From contig CAJPFI010000037.1 of NCBI GenBank assembly GCA_905339295.1, positions 1 to 64,000 on the forward strand: DNA of 64,000 nucleotides, in the 5' to 3' direction. Position 1 is the first letter of the stretch, and every line of letters starts with the position of its first letter. Below, piece by piece: positions 1 to 11,289 of the stretch. The notes beneath the pieces were generated by a model, which was not told where the DNA came from, ran no database searches, and saw only the letters and a program-made list of their open reading frames with translations. The position numbers and the translations under genes were made by a program. This DNA is from Burkholderiales bacterium (GTDB taxonomy: Bacteria; Pseudomonadota; Gammaproteobacteria; Burkholderiales; Casimicrobiaceae).

Positions 1-1647
<1,647 letters not shown>

Positions 1648-1670
1648 CCGCCGCGCACGCGACGTGACGA

Positions 1671-1694
1671 AGGGCGCGCCTCGGGGCGCGCCCT
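1671..1694 (+). terminator. Inverted repeat downstream of ftsH, possible terminator
   Basis: Ten-base arms AGGGCGCGCC and GGCGCGCCCT are separated by a four-base loop, starting 23 bases after the ftsH stop. There is no T-run after the stem, so it may act as an mRNA 3' end stabiliser or a Rho-assisted stop rather than a classical intrinsic terminator. Confidence 0.5.
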
Positions 1695-1793
1695 ACGCAT
1701 GTGCAGAATTCGTGTGTCCTGCGCGCCCTCCTGACATGACGCTCCCGGATCGGCGTGGCACCTGGCCTGCGGCGGGGCTGGCGTGAGAGCCGC

Positions 1794-2651
1794 GTGACCC
1801 CGCGCGTCCTTCGCTGCGGCACCCGCACGCTGGACTTCGCGCGCCCGCGCGTGATGGGCATCCTGAACGTCACGCCCGACTCGTTCTCCGACGGCGGCCG
1901 CTTCCACGACGTCGCGCGCGCGCTCGACCACGCGCGGTCGATGCTCGACGAAGGCGCGGACATCGTCGACGTCGGCGGCGAGTCGACGCGCCCCGGCGCC
2001 GCCGCGGTCGACGCGGCCGTCGAGGTCGCGCGCGTCGTCCCGGTGATCGAGGCGCTCGCGAGCGAGGGCGCGCTCGTGTCGGTGGACACGATGAAGCCTG
2101 CCGTGATGCGCGCCGCGCTCGCGGCCGGCGCGTCGATGGTCAACGACGTCCGCGCGCTGCAGGAGCCCGGCGCGCTCGACGCGGTCGCGGCGAGCGGCGC
2201 GGCGGTGTGCCTGTTGCACATGCGCGGGACGCCCCTGACGATGCAGCGGTCGATCGACTACGCGGACGTCGTCGCCGAGGTCCGCGAATTCCTGCTCGCT
2301 CGCGCGAGGGCGTGCGAGTCGGCGGGCATCGCGCGCGAGCGCATCGTGCTCGACCCGGGATTCGGCTTCGGCAAGACGCCGGCGCATAATCTCGCGCTGC
2401 TGGACCGCCTGGACGACCTCGCCGCGGCGGACTACCCGGTGCTCGCCGGGCTGTCGCGCAAGTCGACGCTCGGCGCGATCACCGGGCGCGGCGACGGCGA
2501 CCGCATGGCGGCGAGCGTCGCGGCGGCGCTGATCGCGGTCGAGCGCGGGGCGTCGATCGTGCGAGTCCACGACGTGCGCGAGACGGTCGATGCGCTCGCC
2601 GTGTGGCGCGCGGTCGAGGACGCGGGCAGGCAACGGGAGCGGGAACGATGA
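1794..2651 (+). CDS. folP: Dihydropteroate synthase
   Basis: Condenses 6-hydroxymethyl-dihydropterin pyrophosphate with p-aminobenzoate to dihydropteroate in folate synthesis; cytoplasmic TIM barrel. Diagnostic segments are [15 protein letters not shown] near the start, [11 protein letters not shown], the SVDTMKPAV strand, the DPGFGFGKT loop and the GLSRKS loop near the C-terminus. I chose the GTG at 1794 because it gives 285 residues and places the first motif where it lies in the family. An upstream GTG at 1755 would add 13 Arg/Gly-rich residues. The stop overlaps the glmM start (ATGA), so the two are probably translationally coupled, the usual proteobacterial arrangement. Confidence 0.95.
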   Translation: MTPRVLRCGTRTLDFARPRVMGILNVTPDSFSDGGRFHDVARALDHARSMLDEGADIVDVGGESTRPGAAAVDAAVEVARVVPVIEALASEGALVSVDTMKPAVMRAALAAGASMVNDVRALQEPGALDAVAASGAAVCLLHMRGTPLTMQRSIDYADVVAEVREFLLARARACESAGIARERIVLDPGFGFGKTPAHNLALLDRLDDLAAADYPVLAGLSRKSTLGAITGRGDGDRMAASVAAALIAVERGASIVRVHDVRETVDALAVWRAVEDAGRQRERER

Positions 2652-4009
2652 GGCGCGAGTACTTCGGCACCGACGGCGTGCGCGGGCGCGTGGGCGAGGC
2701 GCCGATCACGCCCGAGCTCGTCATGAAGCTCGGCTGGGCGGCGGGCCGCACGCTGGCGGCGGATCCGCGGCGTCCCGCCGGGCGCCCGGCCGTGCTGATC
2801 GGCAAGGACACGCGCATCTCGGGCTACCTGCTCGAGGCCGCGCTCGAGGCCGGGCTGTCCGCGGCGGGGGTCGACGTCGCGCTGTGCGGCCCGCTGCCGA
2901 CGCCCGGCATCGCGTACCTCACGCGCGCGCTGCGCCTCACCGCCGGCATCGTGATCAGCGCGTCGCACAATCCCTACGACGACAACGGCATCAAGTTCTT
3001 CTCGTCGGCCGGCGCGAAGCTGCCCGACGCGACCGAGCTCGCGGTCGAGGCCGAGATGGCCGTGCCGCTCGCCTGCGTCGCGTCCGCGGAGCTCGGGAAG
3101 GCGAGGCGCGTCGCCGACGCGGCGGGGCGCTACGTCGAGTTCTGCAAGTCGACGTTTCCGGGCACGCTCGACCTGCGCGGCGCCACGATCGTCGTCGACT
3201 GCGCACACGGCGCCGCGTACCACGTCGCGCCGCCGGTGATGAGCGAGCTCGGCGCGACGGTGATCGCCACCGGCGTCTCGCCGGACGGGCTCAACATCAA
3301 CGAAGGCTGCGGCGCCACCCATCCGAAGCACCTTGCGGCGGAAGTGACGAAGCACGGCGCCGACCTCGGCATCGCGCTCGACGGCGACGGCGACCGGCTC
3401 GTGATGGCCGACCGCGACGGGCGCATCTACGGCGGTGACCAGCTGCTCTACGTGATCGCGATGGACGCGAAGCGGCGCGGGGTGCTCGGCGGCGGCGTGG
3501 TCGGGACCGTGATGACCAACCTGGGCTTCGAGCAGGCGCTCGAGCGCGAGGGCGTGCCGCTCGAACGTGCGAAGGTCGGCGACCGCTACGTGCTCGAGAA
3601 GATGGTCGAGCGCGGCTGGACGCTGGGCGGCGAGAGCTCGGGTCACCTGATCTGCCTCGACAAGCACACGACCGGCGACGCGATCGTGGCCGCGCTGGCC
3701 GTGCTTCGGGCGCTGATCGAGAGCGGCTCGACGCTCGCGCAGGCGACCGTGCCGGTCGCGATGTTCCCGCAAACGCTGATCAACGTGCCGATCCGGCGCG
3801 GCTGGGACTGGCAGGGCAGCGACGTGGTCCGGCGCTCGCGCGAGCGGGCGGTCAGCGCGCTGGGCGACGCGGGCCGCGTGCTGCTGCGGCCCTCGGGCAC
3901 CGAGCCGGTGCTGCGCGTGATGGTCGAGGCGCGCGACAAGGCGATGGCCGACGAACACGCCGGCGCGATCGCCGAGACCATCGCGCGGGCGGCGGGCATG
4001 CCGCTCTGA
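2648..4009 (+). CDS. glmM: Phosphoglucosamine mutase
   Basis: Interconverts glucosamine-6-phosphate and glucosamine-1-phosphate on the way to UDP-GlcNAc for peptidoglycan and LPS. Seen: the start [13 protein letters not shown], the phosphoserine loop [12 protein letters not shown] (serine near residue 106), the metal-binding loop ALDGDGDR, the sugar-binding GGESSGH and the phosphate-binding [12 protein letters not shown] near the C-terminus. The 453-residue length is normal for the family. The ATG at 2648 overlaps the folP stop and is preceded by a purine-rich stretch. An upstream GTG at 2603 in the same frame would add non-conserved residues and is rejected. Confidence 0.97.
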   Translation: MRREYFGTDGVRGRVGEAPITPELVMKLGWAAGRTLAADPRRPAGRPAVLIGKDTRISGYLLEAALEAGLSAAGVDVALCGPLPTPGIAYLTRALRLTAGIVISASHNPYDDNGIKFFSSAGAKLPDATELAVEAEMAVPLACVASAELGKARRVADAAGRYVEFCKSTFPGTLDLRGATIVVDCAHGAAYHVAPPVMSELGATVIATGVSPDGLNINEGCGATHPKHLAAEVTKHGADLGIALDGDGDRLVMADRDGRIYGGDQLLYVIAMDAKRRGVLGGGVVGTVMTNLGFEQALEREGVPLERAKVGDRYVLEKMVERGWTLGGESSGHLICLDKHTTGDAIVAALAVLRALIESGSTLAQATVPVAMFPQTLINVPIRRGWDWQGSDVVRRSRERAVSALGDAGRVLLRPSGTEPVLRVMVEARDKAMADEHAGAIAETIARAAGMPL

Positions 4010-4083
4010 CGGGCGGGGCGCGGGCCGCGCACGCGCACGGCGCGCGTGCCCGCGTCGGCCGCGGTGGGTATCATCGTCGTTCC

Positions 4084-6294
4084 ATGGTCGCCGTCGTCCA
4101 CGCCAAGCCGGACTCCGCCGCGCCGCAGGCCGTCGCCGCGTGGCTCGAATCGCTCGCCGGGACCTATCCGCGCGAGGACGTCGACCTGTTCCGGGCCGCG
4201 TTCGATTACGTGCAGGAGCGCGCGGGCGCCAGGGCCGGCGCCGACGGCGAGGCGCTCGTCGACCGCGCGCTCGGGGTGGCCGGCATCGTCGCCGGGCTGA
4301 AGCTCGACCCCGAGTCGATCCGCGCGGCGCTGCTGGTCGTGCTGCCCGCCGCGCAGGCGTTCGATGCCGAGCAGGTCGCGTCCCGCTTCGGCGGCGGCGT
4401 CGCGGCACTGGTCGCCGGCGTGGCCCGCATGGAGTCGATCCGCGCGCGCAGCGTGGGCGCGACGCCCGACGAACGGGCGGCGCAGAGCGAGAACCTTCGC
4501 AAGATGCTGCTCGCCATGGTCGAGGACATCCGCGTGGTGATCGTGAAGCTCGCCGAGCGGCTGGCGGCGCTGCGCTGGCTCATGTCCGGCGACGAGGCGG
4601 AGCGGCGCGAGACGGCGCGCGAGGTGCTCGATCTCTACGCGCCGCTCGCCAACAGGCTGGGCGTGTGGCAGCTCAAGTGGGAGCTCGAGGACCTTTCGCT
4701 CCGCGCGATCGAGCCCGCGACCTACAAGCAGATCGCGGCGCTGCTCGACGAGCGCAGGCTCGACCGGCAGCGCTACATCGAGGACGTGGTCGCGACGCTC
4801 GGGCGCGAGCTCGAGGCGGTGCGCATCCACGCCGACGTTTCGGGCCGCCCGAAGCACATCTTCAGCATCTGGAGCAAGATGCGCCGCAAGCAGGCGGGCA
4901 TCGACTCGCTCTACGACATACGCGCGGTGCGCATCCTCGTCGACGACGTGAAGCAATGCTACGCGGCGCTCGGCATCGTCCACCATCTATGGACGCCGCT
5001 GCCCGGCGAGTTCGACGACTACATCGCGAAGCCTAAGGCCAACGACTACCGGTCGCTGCACACGGCGGTGATCGGTCCGGAAGGCAAGCCGCTGGAAGTG
5101 CAGATCCGCACGCGCGAGATGCACCAGCACTCCGAGTACGGCGTCGCAGCGCACTGGCGCTACAAGGAAGGGCCGGGGTCGCGCCGCGATCCGGCATTCG
5201 AGGACCGCATCGCGTGGCTGCGCCAGGTGCTCGACTGGAAGGACGCGATCGCCGACACGAGCGACTGGCTCGCGGCGTTCCGGCAGTCGCTGTTCACCGA
5301 CACGATCTACGTGCTCACGCCGCAGGGCAAGGTCGTCGACCTGCCGGCCGGCGCGACGCCGGTCGACTTCGCCTACGCGGTGCACACGAACCTCGGCCAC
5401 CGCTGCCGCGGCGCCAAGGTCGACGGCCAGATGGTGCCGCTCAACACCGTGCTGTCGAACGGGCAGCGCATCGAGGTGCTGACGGTGCGCGAGGGCGGAC
5501 CGTCGCGCGACTGGCTCAACCCGGAGCTGGGCTACGTCACGAGCCACCGCGCGCGCGCCAAGGTGCGCCAGTGGTTCAAGGCGCAGCTGCTCGACGAGAC
5601 GGTCGCGCACGGGCGCGCCACGGTCGAGCGCGAGCTCGCGCGCGCCGGAGCGTCGCTCCTGAACCTCGACGTGCTCGCCGCGAAGGCCGGCTACGGCAAG
5701 CCGGAGGAGCTGTTCGCGGCGGTCGCGCGCGACGAGGTCAACCTGCGCCAGCTGCAGACGGCGATCAAGTCGGCCGCCGCGCCGGCGCCCCCGCCGCAGG
5801 CGGCCCATGCCGCGGACGGCGTGGTGACGCGCGCGAGCCGCGCGGCCGGCTCGGGCAGCGGCATCCTGATCGTCGGCGTCGACCGGCTGATGACCGGCCT
5901 CGCGCGTTGCTGCAAGCCGGCGCCGCCCGATCCGATCGCGGGCTTCGTGACGCGCGGCAAGGGCATCACGATCCATCGCGCATCGTGCGCGAACCTCGCG
6001 CGAATACGCGCACGCGAACCCGAGCGGCTGATCGAGGCGGACTGGGGCGCGCGCCGCGACGAGGTGTTCCCGGTCGACATCGTCGTCGAGTCGGGCGACC
6101 GCCCGGGACTGCTGCGCGACATCTCCGAGGTCTTTTCGCGCGAGAAGATCAACGTGACCTCGGTCAACACGCTGACCAGGCAGCACCTGGCGCGCATGGG
6201 CTTCACGATCGAGGTGGCCGGCGTCGAGCAGTTGAGGCGCGCGCTCGCCCTGGTGCGGGAGGTGCCCGGCGTGCTCGCGGCCGGGCGCCGTTGA
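4084..6294 (+). CDS. relA: (p)ppGpp synthetase, RelA type
   Basis: Makes the stringent-response alarmone (p)ppGpp from ATP and GTP/GDP on stalled ribosomes. The N-terminal region has the HD-domain fold length but lacks the His-Asp metal ligands, so it should not hydrolyse (p)ppGpp. The synthetase domain (about residues 230-350) contains YDIRAVRILV and EFDDYIAKPKAN. The EXDD form is typical of monofunctional RelA, whereas bifunctional SpoT/Rel enzymes carry RXKD. A TGS domain (about 400-460) and a C-terminal ACT domain follow. At 736 residues it matches RelA. A hairpin with arms GCACGCGC/GCGCGTGC (4029-4049) lies between glmM and the ATG, suggesting separate transcription. Confidence 0.95.
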   Translation: MVAVVHAKPDSAAPQAVAAWLESLAGTYPREDVDLFRAAFDYVQERAGARAGADGEALVDRALGVAGIVAGLKLDPESIRAALLVVLPAAQAFDAEQVASRFGGGVAALVAGVARMESIRARSVGATPDERAAQSENLRKMLLAMVEDIRVVIVKLAERLAALRWLMSGDEAERRETAREVLDLYAPLANRLGVWQLKWELEDLSLRAIEPATYKQIAALLDERRLDRQRYIEDVVATLGRELEAVRIHADVSGRPKHIFSIWSKMRRKQAGIDSLYDIRAVRILVDDVKQCYAALGIVHHLWTPLPGEFDDYIAKPKANDYRSLHTAVIGPEGKPLEVQIRTREMHQHSEYGVAAHWRYKEGPGSRRDPAFEDRIAWLRQVLDWKDAIADTSDWLAAFRQSLFTDTIYVLTPQGKVVDLPAGATPVDFAYAVHTNLGHRCRGAKVDGQMVPLNTVLSNGQRIEVLTVREGGPSRDWLNPELGYVTSHRARAKVRQWFKAQLLDETVAHGRATVERELARAGASLLNLDVLAAKAGYGKPEELFAAVARDEVNLRQLQTAIKSAAAPAPPPQAAHAADGVVTRASRAAGSGSGILIVGVDRLMTGLARCCKPAPPDPIAGFVTRGKGITIHRASCANLARIRAREPERLIEADWGARRDEVFPVDIVVESGDRPGLLRDISEVFSREKINVTSVNTLTRQHLARMGFTIEVAGVEQLRRALALVREVPGVLAAGRR

Positions 6295-6301
6295 CGGCCG
6301 A

Positions 6302-6501
6302 GGGTCGGGCTTCCGCCCGACAATGCCATGTGGGTCGGGCTTCAGCCCGACGGTCTCATGTGGGTCGGGCTTCAGCCCGACAGCCCCCTGTGGGTCGGGC
6401 TTCAGCCCGACGGTCTCATGTAGGTCGGGCTTCAGCCCGACGGTCTCATGTAGGTCGGGCTTCAGCCCGACAGCCCCCTGTGGGTCGGACCTCGGCCCGA
6501 C
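6302..6501. repeat. Array of seven 30-bp palindromic (REP-like) repeats
   Basis: Seven units start at 6302, 6332, 6362, 6392, 6422, 6452 and 6482. Each has the core GTCGGGCTTCAGCCCGAC, a stem-loop with GTCGGGC/GCCCGAC arms, followed by a short linker. The period is exactly 30 bases. The first and last units are degenerate (TTCCGCCC; CGGACCTCGG). Linkers are of a few kinds: GGTCTCATGT three times, AGCCCCCTGT twice, AATGCCATGT once. The array fills the space between the convergent relA and DUF202 genes and ends four bases from the latter's stop, so in either direction the transcript can fold into a series of hairpins. Confidence 0.9.
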
Positions 6502-6505
6502 GGGT

Positions 6506-6901
6506 TCAGCCGAGCGCGAGGTAGAGCGCGAGCGCGCCGCCCAGCACCGCGAACGTCATCGCGAACGCGAGGGCCCGGCCGATGCCGTAGCCCGCCGGCA
6601 GATCGGAGTCCGGCAGCGTTCGCACGAAGCGCGCGTGCTGCACGCCGGCGAAAACGATCACCGCGACGCCGGAAGCCACGAGCAGGATCCCGATCAGGTT
6701 CGACGCGGACGTGTGCATCGGCCCCGTCGCCTGACCGATCTGCACGGACATGATGCTCACGAACAGCCCGAAACGCTCGACGACGAAGCCGAGCGCCATC
6801 ACGGCGATGCCGGTGCGCACCCACGCGAGCAGCGTGCGCTCGGCGGCGAAGTAGGCGCGGGGATCGTTCGTCATCTGCGGTGGCGCGGGGGACCCGCTCA
6901 T
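6506..6901 (-). CDS. DUF202 (YidH-type) small membrane protein
   Basis: A 131-residue inner-membrane protein of unknown function. The family signature AAERTLLAWVRTGIAVMALGF is near the N-terminus (residues about 19-39), and three hydrophobic segments are visible: IAVMALGFVVERF, LIGILLVASGVAVIVFAGV and ALAFAMTFAVLGGALALYLAL. This agrees with the three-helix layout of YidH proteins. The start is uncertain: ATG at 6901 (used) or ATG at 6874, neither with a good ribosome site. A longer open frame upstream is Arg/Gly-rich and overlaps msrB, so it is not coding. It lies downstream of msrB on the same strand. Confidence 0.85.
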   Translation of the reverse strand: MSGSPAPPQMTNDPRAYFAAERTLLAWVRTGIAVMALGFVVERFGLFVSIMSVQIGQATGPMHTSASNLIGILLVASGVAVIVFAGVQHARFVRTLPDSDLPAGYGIGRALAFAMTFAVLGGALALYLALG

Positions 6902-7005
6902 CGCGAGGATACGCGAGACCGGCGAGCGCCCGTGCGACCGAAGCGTTGTCGCGCGGGCACCGTGCCCCCGGGGAGTGGCTCGCGCAGCGCGCGCCGGGGT
7001 TTCGG

Positions 7006-7554
7006 CTATGCCGGGATGAATCGCAGCGCGACGCCGTTGTTGCACCAGCGCTGGAACGTCGGCCGCGGACCATCGTCGAACACGTGTCCGTGATGGCCGC
7101 CGCATTTCGCGCAGTGGTACTCGATGCGCGGATAGAGAATCCTGAAATCGGTCGACGTCTCGAACGCGCCGGCGATCGTGGTGAAGAACGACGGCCAGCC
7201 GGTGCCGCTGTCGTATTTCATCGCCGAGCTGAACACCGGCCACGCGCAGCCCGCGCAGACGTACACGCCCTTCCGCTTCTCGTCGTTGAGCGGGCTCGTG
7301 AACGGCCGCTCGGTGCCCTCGTCGCGCAGCACCTTGTACGCCTCGGCGGGCAGGCGCTTGCGCCACTCGTCGGCGGTCAGTTTGAGCGGCGTGGCGTCCT
7401 TCGCGATGTCGGCGTCCCTGGCGAGAAGCGTCCGCCATCCCTTGCGAAGCTCCTCGACCTGCGGCGTCGTCGTGCCCGGCGGCACCGGCCCGGCGCTCGC
7501 CGAGCGGACGAGCGGCAGGGCGGCAAGCAGCGTCAGCATCGTGCGGCGGTCCAT
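7006..7554 (-). CDS. msrB: Exported peptide-methionine (R)-S-oxide reductase
   Basis: Reduces methionine-R-sulfoxide in oxidised proteins. The N-terminus MDRRTMLTLLAALPLVRSASA is a signal peptide with twin arginines, so the enzyme probably works outside the cytoplasm. Zinc ligands are present as CAGC and CAKC pairs, and the catalytic cysteine lies in RWCNNGVALRF. The position that holds the resolving cysteine in E. coli-type enzymes (SGCGWPSF) is threonine here (SGTGWPSF), so recycling must use another thiol or an external reductant. The ATG at 7554 has a good GGAG ribosome site. A longer frame reaching 7605 is not needed. 182 residues. Confidence 0.93.
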   Translation of the reverse strand: MDRRTMLTLLAALPLVRSASAGPVPPGTTTPQVEELRKGWRTLLARDADIAKDATPLKLTADEWRKRLPAEAYKVLRDEGTERPFTSPLNDEKRKGVYVCAGCAWPVFSSAMKYDSGTGWPSFFTTIAGAFETSTDFRILYPRIEYHCAKCGGHHGHVFDDGPRPTFQRWCNNGVALRFIPA

Positions 7555-7669
7555 CGGCTTCTCCTTGCGTGGCCTGGTCGGTCCTGTCGACCCCTCGCGG
7601 GGCACGGAGGTTCCGCGCTCGCGGGTCCTGCCGGACAGTCGGCGCCGCGGGGGGCCACCTTACGCCCCG

Positions 7670-8785
7670 TCACAGCGCGAGGGGCGTCCCATAGCCGGTG
7701 AGTTCGAGGTACCCGCGCCCGGCGGGCAGGCCGCGGGCGCGCACCCGCACCGCGCCTTCCCAGTAGACGATGCCGACGCTCCCGCGTGCGTCGAGCTCCT
7801 GGTCGTCCATCATCGGCTCCAGCGCGACCGCGAGGTCGCCGGCGCGCACGTCGAAGGTTACCGGATAGACGACGCCGGTGCGCGGGGATCGCCACGTGCG
7901 CCCCGGCGCGAACGCCACCTCGTGCGGTGCGAACGTGCGCGTGCGCCCGGACGCGTCGCGCAGCGTCCCGCCCGCCCAGGTCGTGCCGCCGTCGCGGCCG
8001 CGCATCCGGAACGCCATCAGTGCGCCGCCGTCGTCGAGATTCACGCCGATCCAGTCCCAGCCCGACGCCTCCGCCGGGAGGTACGCGCTCGACCACTCAT
8101 GGTCGAGCCATGCACGCCCGCGCACCGCGAAGGTCCGTCCGCCGACCTCGATCGTGCCGCCGGTCGCGAGCTGCGGGACGCTGTAGTAGCCGCTCGCCTG
8201 GCCGGGCTTCGGCCCCTTGCTCGACACGCCCCGGTCGCCTTGCAGCAGGACGGGCTGCACCGCGCGGAACGCGAGGTCGAGCGCGAAGCCGCGCGCGTCG
8301 ATGCGCGCCCGGTACGCGTCACCGTCGCGCACGAGCGACCAGCGATCGATACGCACGTCGGTCGTCGCCGTCGAGGCGGCCGCGAGGCCGAATCCCGCGC
8401 GCGCGGCGCGTTGGTCGTGAACCAGCCGCCCGGTCGCGGCGTCCGCGACCGCGGCGTGGGCGAACAGGAGCTCGCGCGGCGCGAACGCGCTCACCGATGC
8501 CTCGCCGATGCCCGGCCGGCTGCGGAAGAACGTGATCTGCACGCCGCGCTCGACGCCGGCGTCGTCGGAGGTCCATCCGGTGACGTACCACCACTCGGTG
8601 CGGAAGTCCGGATGGCTGCCATGATCACGCGGAAAGGCGATCGGCATGCCCGGCAGCACGACCGGGTAGCGGACGCCCGCGTCCGTCACGACCGGCGGCA
8701 GCGTGCCGACGGCCTGGCCGCCGGCGAGCCGCGGCAGGCAGCCGAGCGACAGCGCGGCGAGTACCCGGCGGCGGGTGGCGATCAC
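7670..8785 (-). CDS. AttH/CrtC-like lipocalin-family exported protein
   Basis: Predicted 371-residue periplasmic protein of the lipocalin-like hydroxyneurosporene synthase (CrtC)/AttH family. Seen: a Tat-like leader (ATRRRVLAALSLGC...AGGQ), the early family signature DFRTEWWYVTGW, and the later WLDHEWSS and GWDWIGVNLDDGGALMAFR segments. A GTG start at 8785 overlaps the stop of the permease gene (GTGA), so it is coupled to the ABC transporter. AttH-like proteins commonly sit beside such transporters, and a role in handling a hydrophobic or lipid-type substrate is an inference from that context. True CrtC hydratase activity is unlikely, since no carotenoid genes are near. The substrate is unknown. 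Confidence 0.85.
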   Translation of the reverse strand: MIATRRRVLAALSLGCLPRLAGGQAVGTLPPVVTDAGVRYPVVLPGMPIAFPRDHGSHPDFRTEWWYVTGWTSDDAGVERGVQITFFRSRPGIGEASVSAFAPRELLFAHAAVADAATGRLVHDQRAARAGFGLAAASTATTDVRIDRWSLVRDGDAYRARIDARGFALDLAFRAVQPVLLQGDRGVSSKGPKPGQASGYYSVPQLATGGTIEVGGRTFAVRGRAWLDHEWSSAYLPAEASGWDWIGVNLDDGGALMAFRMRGRDGGTTWAGGTLRDASGRTRTFAPHEVAFAPGRTWRSPRTGVVYPVTFDVRAGDLAVALEPMMDDQELDARGSVGIVYWEGAVRVRARGLPAGRGYLELTGYGTPLAL

Positions 8786-11289
8786 CAGTCCTCCTTGACC
8801 GCGAGCACCGCGTCGCCCGCCGTCGCGCGACGCGCGCTCGCGAGCGCCGTGACGGTGGCGAGCGCGAGCAGCGCTGCCGACAGCGCGGCGAGCTGCGCGA
8901 CCGGGAAACGCAGGTCCATGCTCCAGTGGAACGACTGCCGGTTCACGACGTGCACCAGGATCACGCTGATCGCTCCGCCCAGCGCCAGGCCGACCGCGAG
9001 CCCGACCGCGCTCACGATGCCGCCCTCGGCGGCGAGCATCGCGCCGACCTGCCTGCGCGTCATGCCGAGGTGGCGCAGGACGCCGAACTCGCGCCGGCGC
9101 GCGAGCGCGAGCGCGCCGAACGACGCCGACAGTCCCACCAGTCCGATCGCGACGGCGACCGCCTCGAGCACGTAGGTGACCGCGAACGTGCGGTCGAACA
9201 CCGCGAGCGAGACCGCGCGGATCTCGCCGGGCGAGGCGACGGTCACGCGCCCGGGGCCGAAGCGTCGCTCGATCGTCTCGCGCACGCTCCCGGCGCTCGC
9301 GCCCGGCGCGAGCCACAGCGCGGCGTCGTTGGCGCGCTCGTCGCCGGAGAGGCGCGCGTAGGCACCGCGCTCGACGATCACCGCGCCGGACTGGCGCGCG
9401 TAGTCACGCCACACGCCGGCCACGGCGAACGTCACGGCGCGCCCGGCGATCGGCAGCTCGATCGACGTGCCGGGCGTCGCTCCGTAGCGGTCGGCGTACG
9501 CCTCGCTCACCCACGCGACCTCGGCGTCGCCGACCGGCACGGGCGCCGCGTCGCCAACCAGGGGCAGGCGGTCGGCGGCGCTCGCGCGGTCGACGTCGCG
9601 CGCGAGGATCACGACCGGCGGGTCGCCTTCGCTCGCGGTGACGCGAAGCACGCGCAGGAACTCTGCGCGGCGCACGCCGGGCAGCGTCGCGATCGCGCGC
9701 TGGTCCTCCGGTGCAAGCCATCCCGTGCTGGACGCGCCGCCCGAGCGCAGGTACAGGTCGGCGGGAAGCATCCGGTCGAGCCACGACGACAGCGACTCGC
9801 GGAACGACGCGACCATGATCGCCATCGACACGGCGAGCGCCACCGCGGCCACGATGGCGGCGAGGCTGACGGTCGCCTGTCCGGGCGCCGCCCGCAGGCT
9901 GTCGAGCGCGAGCACGGCGACGGTCGAGCGTGGCTGCGGCACGCGCGCGAGGATCGCGCGCGCGATCCGCGGCAGCAGCAGGAGCGTGCCGATCAGCATC
10001 AGCGCGATCGCAGCGTAGCCGAAGACCGGCAGGCCGCCGACCGGCGGCAGCGCCACGATCGCGAGCGCGGCGACGAGGCACGACAGCCCCGGGCGGGGCG
10101 ACGCGAGCCGCCCGAACACGCTCTCGTCGTCGCCGGCCTTGAGCGCCGCCGCCGGCGAGGCGCGCGCCGCCTCGATCGCGGGCAGCCACGCGCCGCCGGC
10201 CGCCGCCGCGATCCCGAGGGCCGCGAACACGAGCGCGGACGCCGGCGAGAAATCGAGCGCCGGTGCCGCACCGCGGAAGAAGCCCGCGCCCAGGTCCGCG
10301 CCGAACACCGACAGCAGCACGGTGGCGAGCGCATGGCCGCCGACGAGACCGAGCGCTGCGCCCACGGCGCCGATCAACGCCCCCTCGCCGAGCAGCAGGC
10401 CCGCGAGCCGGCGGCGCGGGAGCCCCAGCGTGCGCAGCAACGCCATCTGCGCGCGGCGGCGAACGACCGACAGCGCCTGCGTCGAGAACACGAGCAGGCT
10501 GCCGGTGAACAGCGCGACCAGCGCGAGGACGTCGAGGTTGACGCGATACGCGCGCGTCATGCGCGCCGCCATGTCCGCGGTCTCCCCGGGACGCTCGACG
10601 GTGACGCCGGCGGGCAGCGCGCCAGCGATCGCCGCGCGTGCCGCGTCGACGCTCGCGCCTGGCGTGATGCGTACGTCGATGCGCGAGAGCCGCCCGAGAC
10701 GGCCGAACGCTTCCTGCGCGGCGGCGATGTCGACGACGCCGAGGCGCAGGCCGACCGGCGCCTCCAGGGTTCCGCCGACCATGAACGTCGCGAGCGACGT
10801 GCCGGCCTGGACGGCGAGCTCGTCGCCTGCGGCGAGACCGAGCCACACGAGCGCCGCGGGCGACAGGAACACGCGATCGGGGCGCAGAAGATCGAGCGCC
10901 GAGTCGCCGCGGCCGAGCAGCGCCGGCGTTACCGCGCCAGCGCGCAGCGCGTCGACACCTACGAGGCGCAGGGCCTCGTCGCGACCGGGGAGCCGGGCGT
11001 CGACCTCGACGACGGGCGAGGCGGCCGCGACGGACGCGTCGAGCGCGATGCGCGCGTACACCGCCTCGTCGAAGCCGTCCGCCGGCCCGCGCACGACGAG
11101 GTCCGCGCTGCCGGACAGCGTGGCCATGCCCGACGTGAATTCGGCGATCGCCGAGCGATTGACCGTCTGGATCGCATAGCCGAGCCCGACGCCCAGCGCG
11201 ATGGCGAGCGTCGCGAGCGCCGTGCGGCCGCGGTTCGCTCCGAAGGCGCCGCGCATCACGGCGCGGGCGACGTCGCCCGACGCGCTCAT
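8782..11289 (-). CDS. ABC transporter permease, FtsX/MacB type
   Basis: An 835-residue inner-membrane permease with two FtsX-like domains. The N-terminal anchor (TALATLAIALGVGLGYAI) is followed by a large periplasmic region. Three helices lie near the middle (LDVLALVALFTGSLLVF onward), then a second set (AVALAVSMAIMV), a second periplasmic region, and three C-terminal helices (VAVAIGLVGLSASFGALALA, AVGLAVGLALGGAISVILV, LAALSAALLALATVTALA). This is the DevC/LolC-like layout that moves lipids, lipoproteins or peptides rather than small solutes. The ATG at 11289 overlaps the ATPase stop (ATGA), and its own stop overlaps the AttH-like start. The three genes form one coupled unit; the substrate is not known. 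Confidence 0.92.
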   Translation of the reverse strand: MSASGDVARAVMRGAFGANRGRTALATLAIALGVGLGYAIQTVNRSAIAEFTSGMATLSGSADLVVRGPADGFDEAVYARIALDASVAAASPVVEVDARLPGRDEALRLVGVDALRAGAVTPALLGRGDSALDLLRPDRVFLSPAALVWLGLAAGDELAVQAGTSLATFMVGGTLEAPVGLRLGVVDIAAAQEAFGRLGRLSRIDVRITPGASVDAARAAIAGALPAGVTVERPGETADMAARMTRAYRVNLDVLALVALFTGSLLVFSTQALSVVRRRAQMALLRTLGLPRRRLAGLLLGEGALIGAVGAALGLVGGHALATVLLSVFGADLGAGFFRGAAPALDFSPASALVFAALGIAAAAGGAWLPAIEAARASPAAALKAGDDESVFGRLASPRPGLSCLVAALAIVALPPVGGLPVFGYAAIALMLIGTLLLLPRIARAILARVPQPRSTVAVLALDSLRAAPGQATVSLAAIVAAVALAVSMAIMVASFRESLSSWLDRMLPADLYLRSGGASSTGWLAPEDQRAIATLPGVRRAEFLRVLRVTASEGDPPVVILARDVDRASAADRLPLVGDAAPVPVGDAEVAWVSEAYADRYGATPGTSIELPIAGRAVTFAVAGVWRDYARQSGAVIVERGAYARLSGDERANDAALWLAPGASAGSVRETIERRFGPGRVTVASPGEIRAVSLAVFDRTFAVTYVLEAVAVAIGLVGLSASFGALALARRREFGVLRHLGMTRRQVGAMLAAEGGIVSAVGLAVGLALGGAISVILVHVVNRQSFHWSMDLRFPVAQLAALSAALLALATVTALASARRATAGDAVLAVKEDW

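Noticed and set aside
4084-6294. Bifunctional SpoT/Rel enzyme
   Set aside because: HD hydrolase residues are missing and the synthetase loop is EFDD, the monofunctional RelA form.
6302-6501. CRISPR array
   Set aside because: Linkers are only 10-12 bases and repeat among themselves, the core is a short palindrome, and there are no cas genes.
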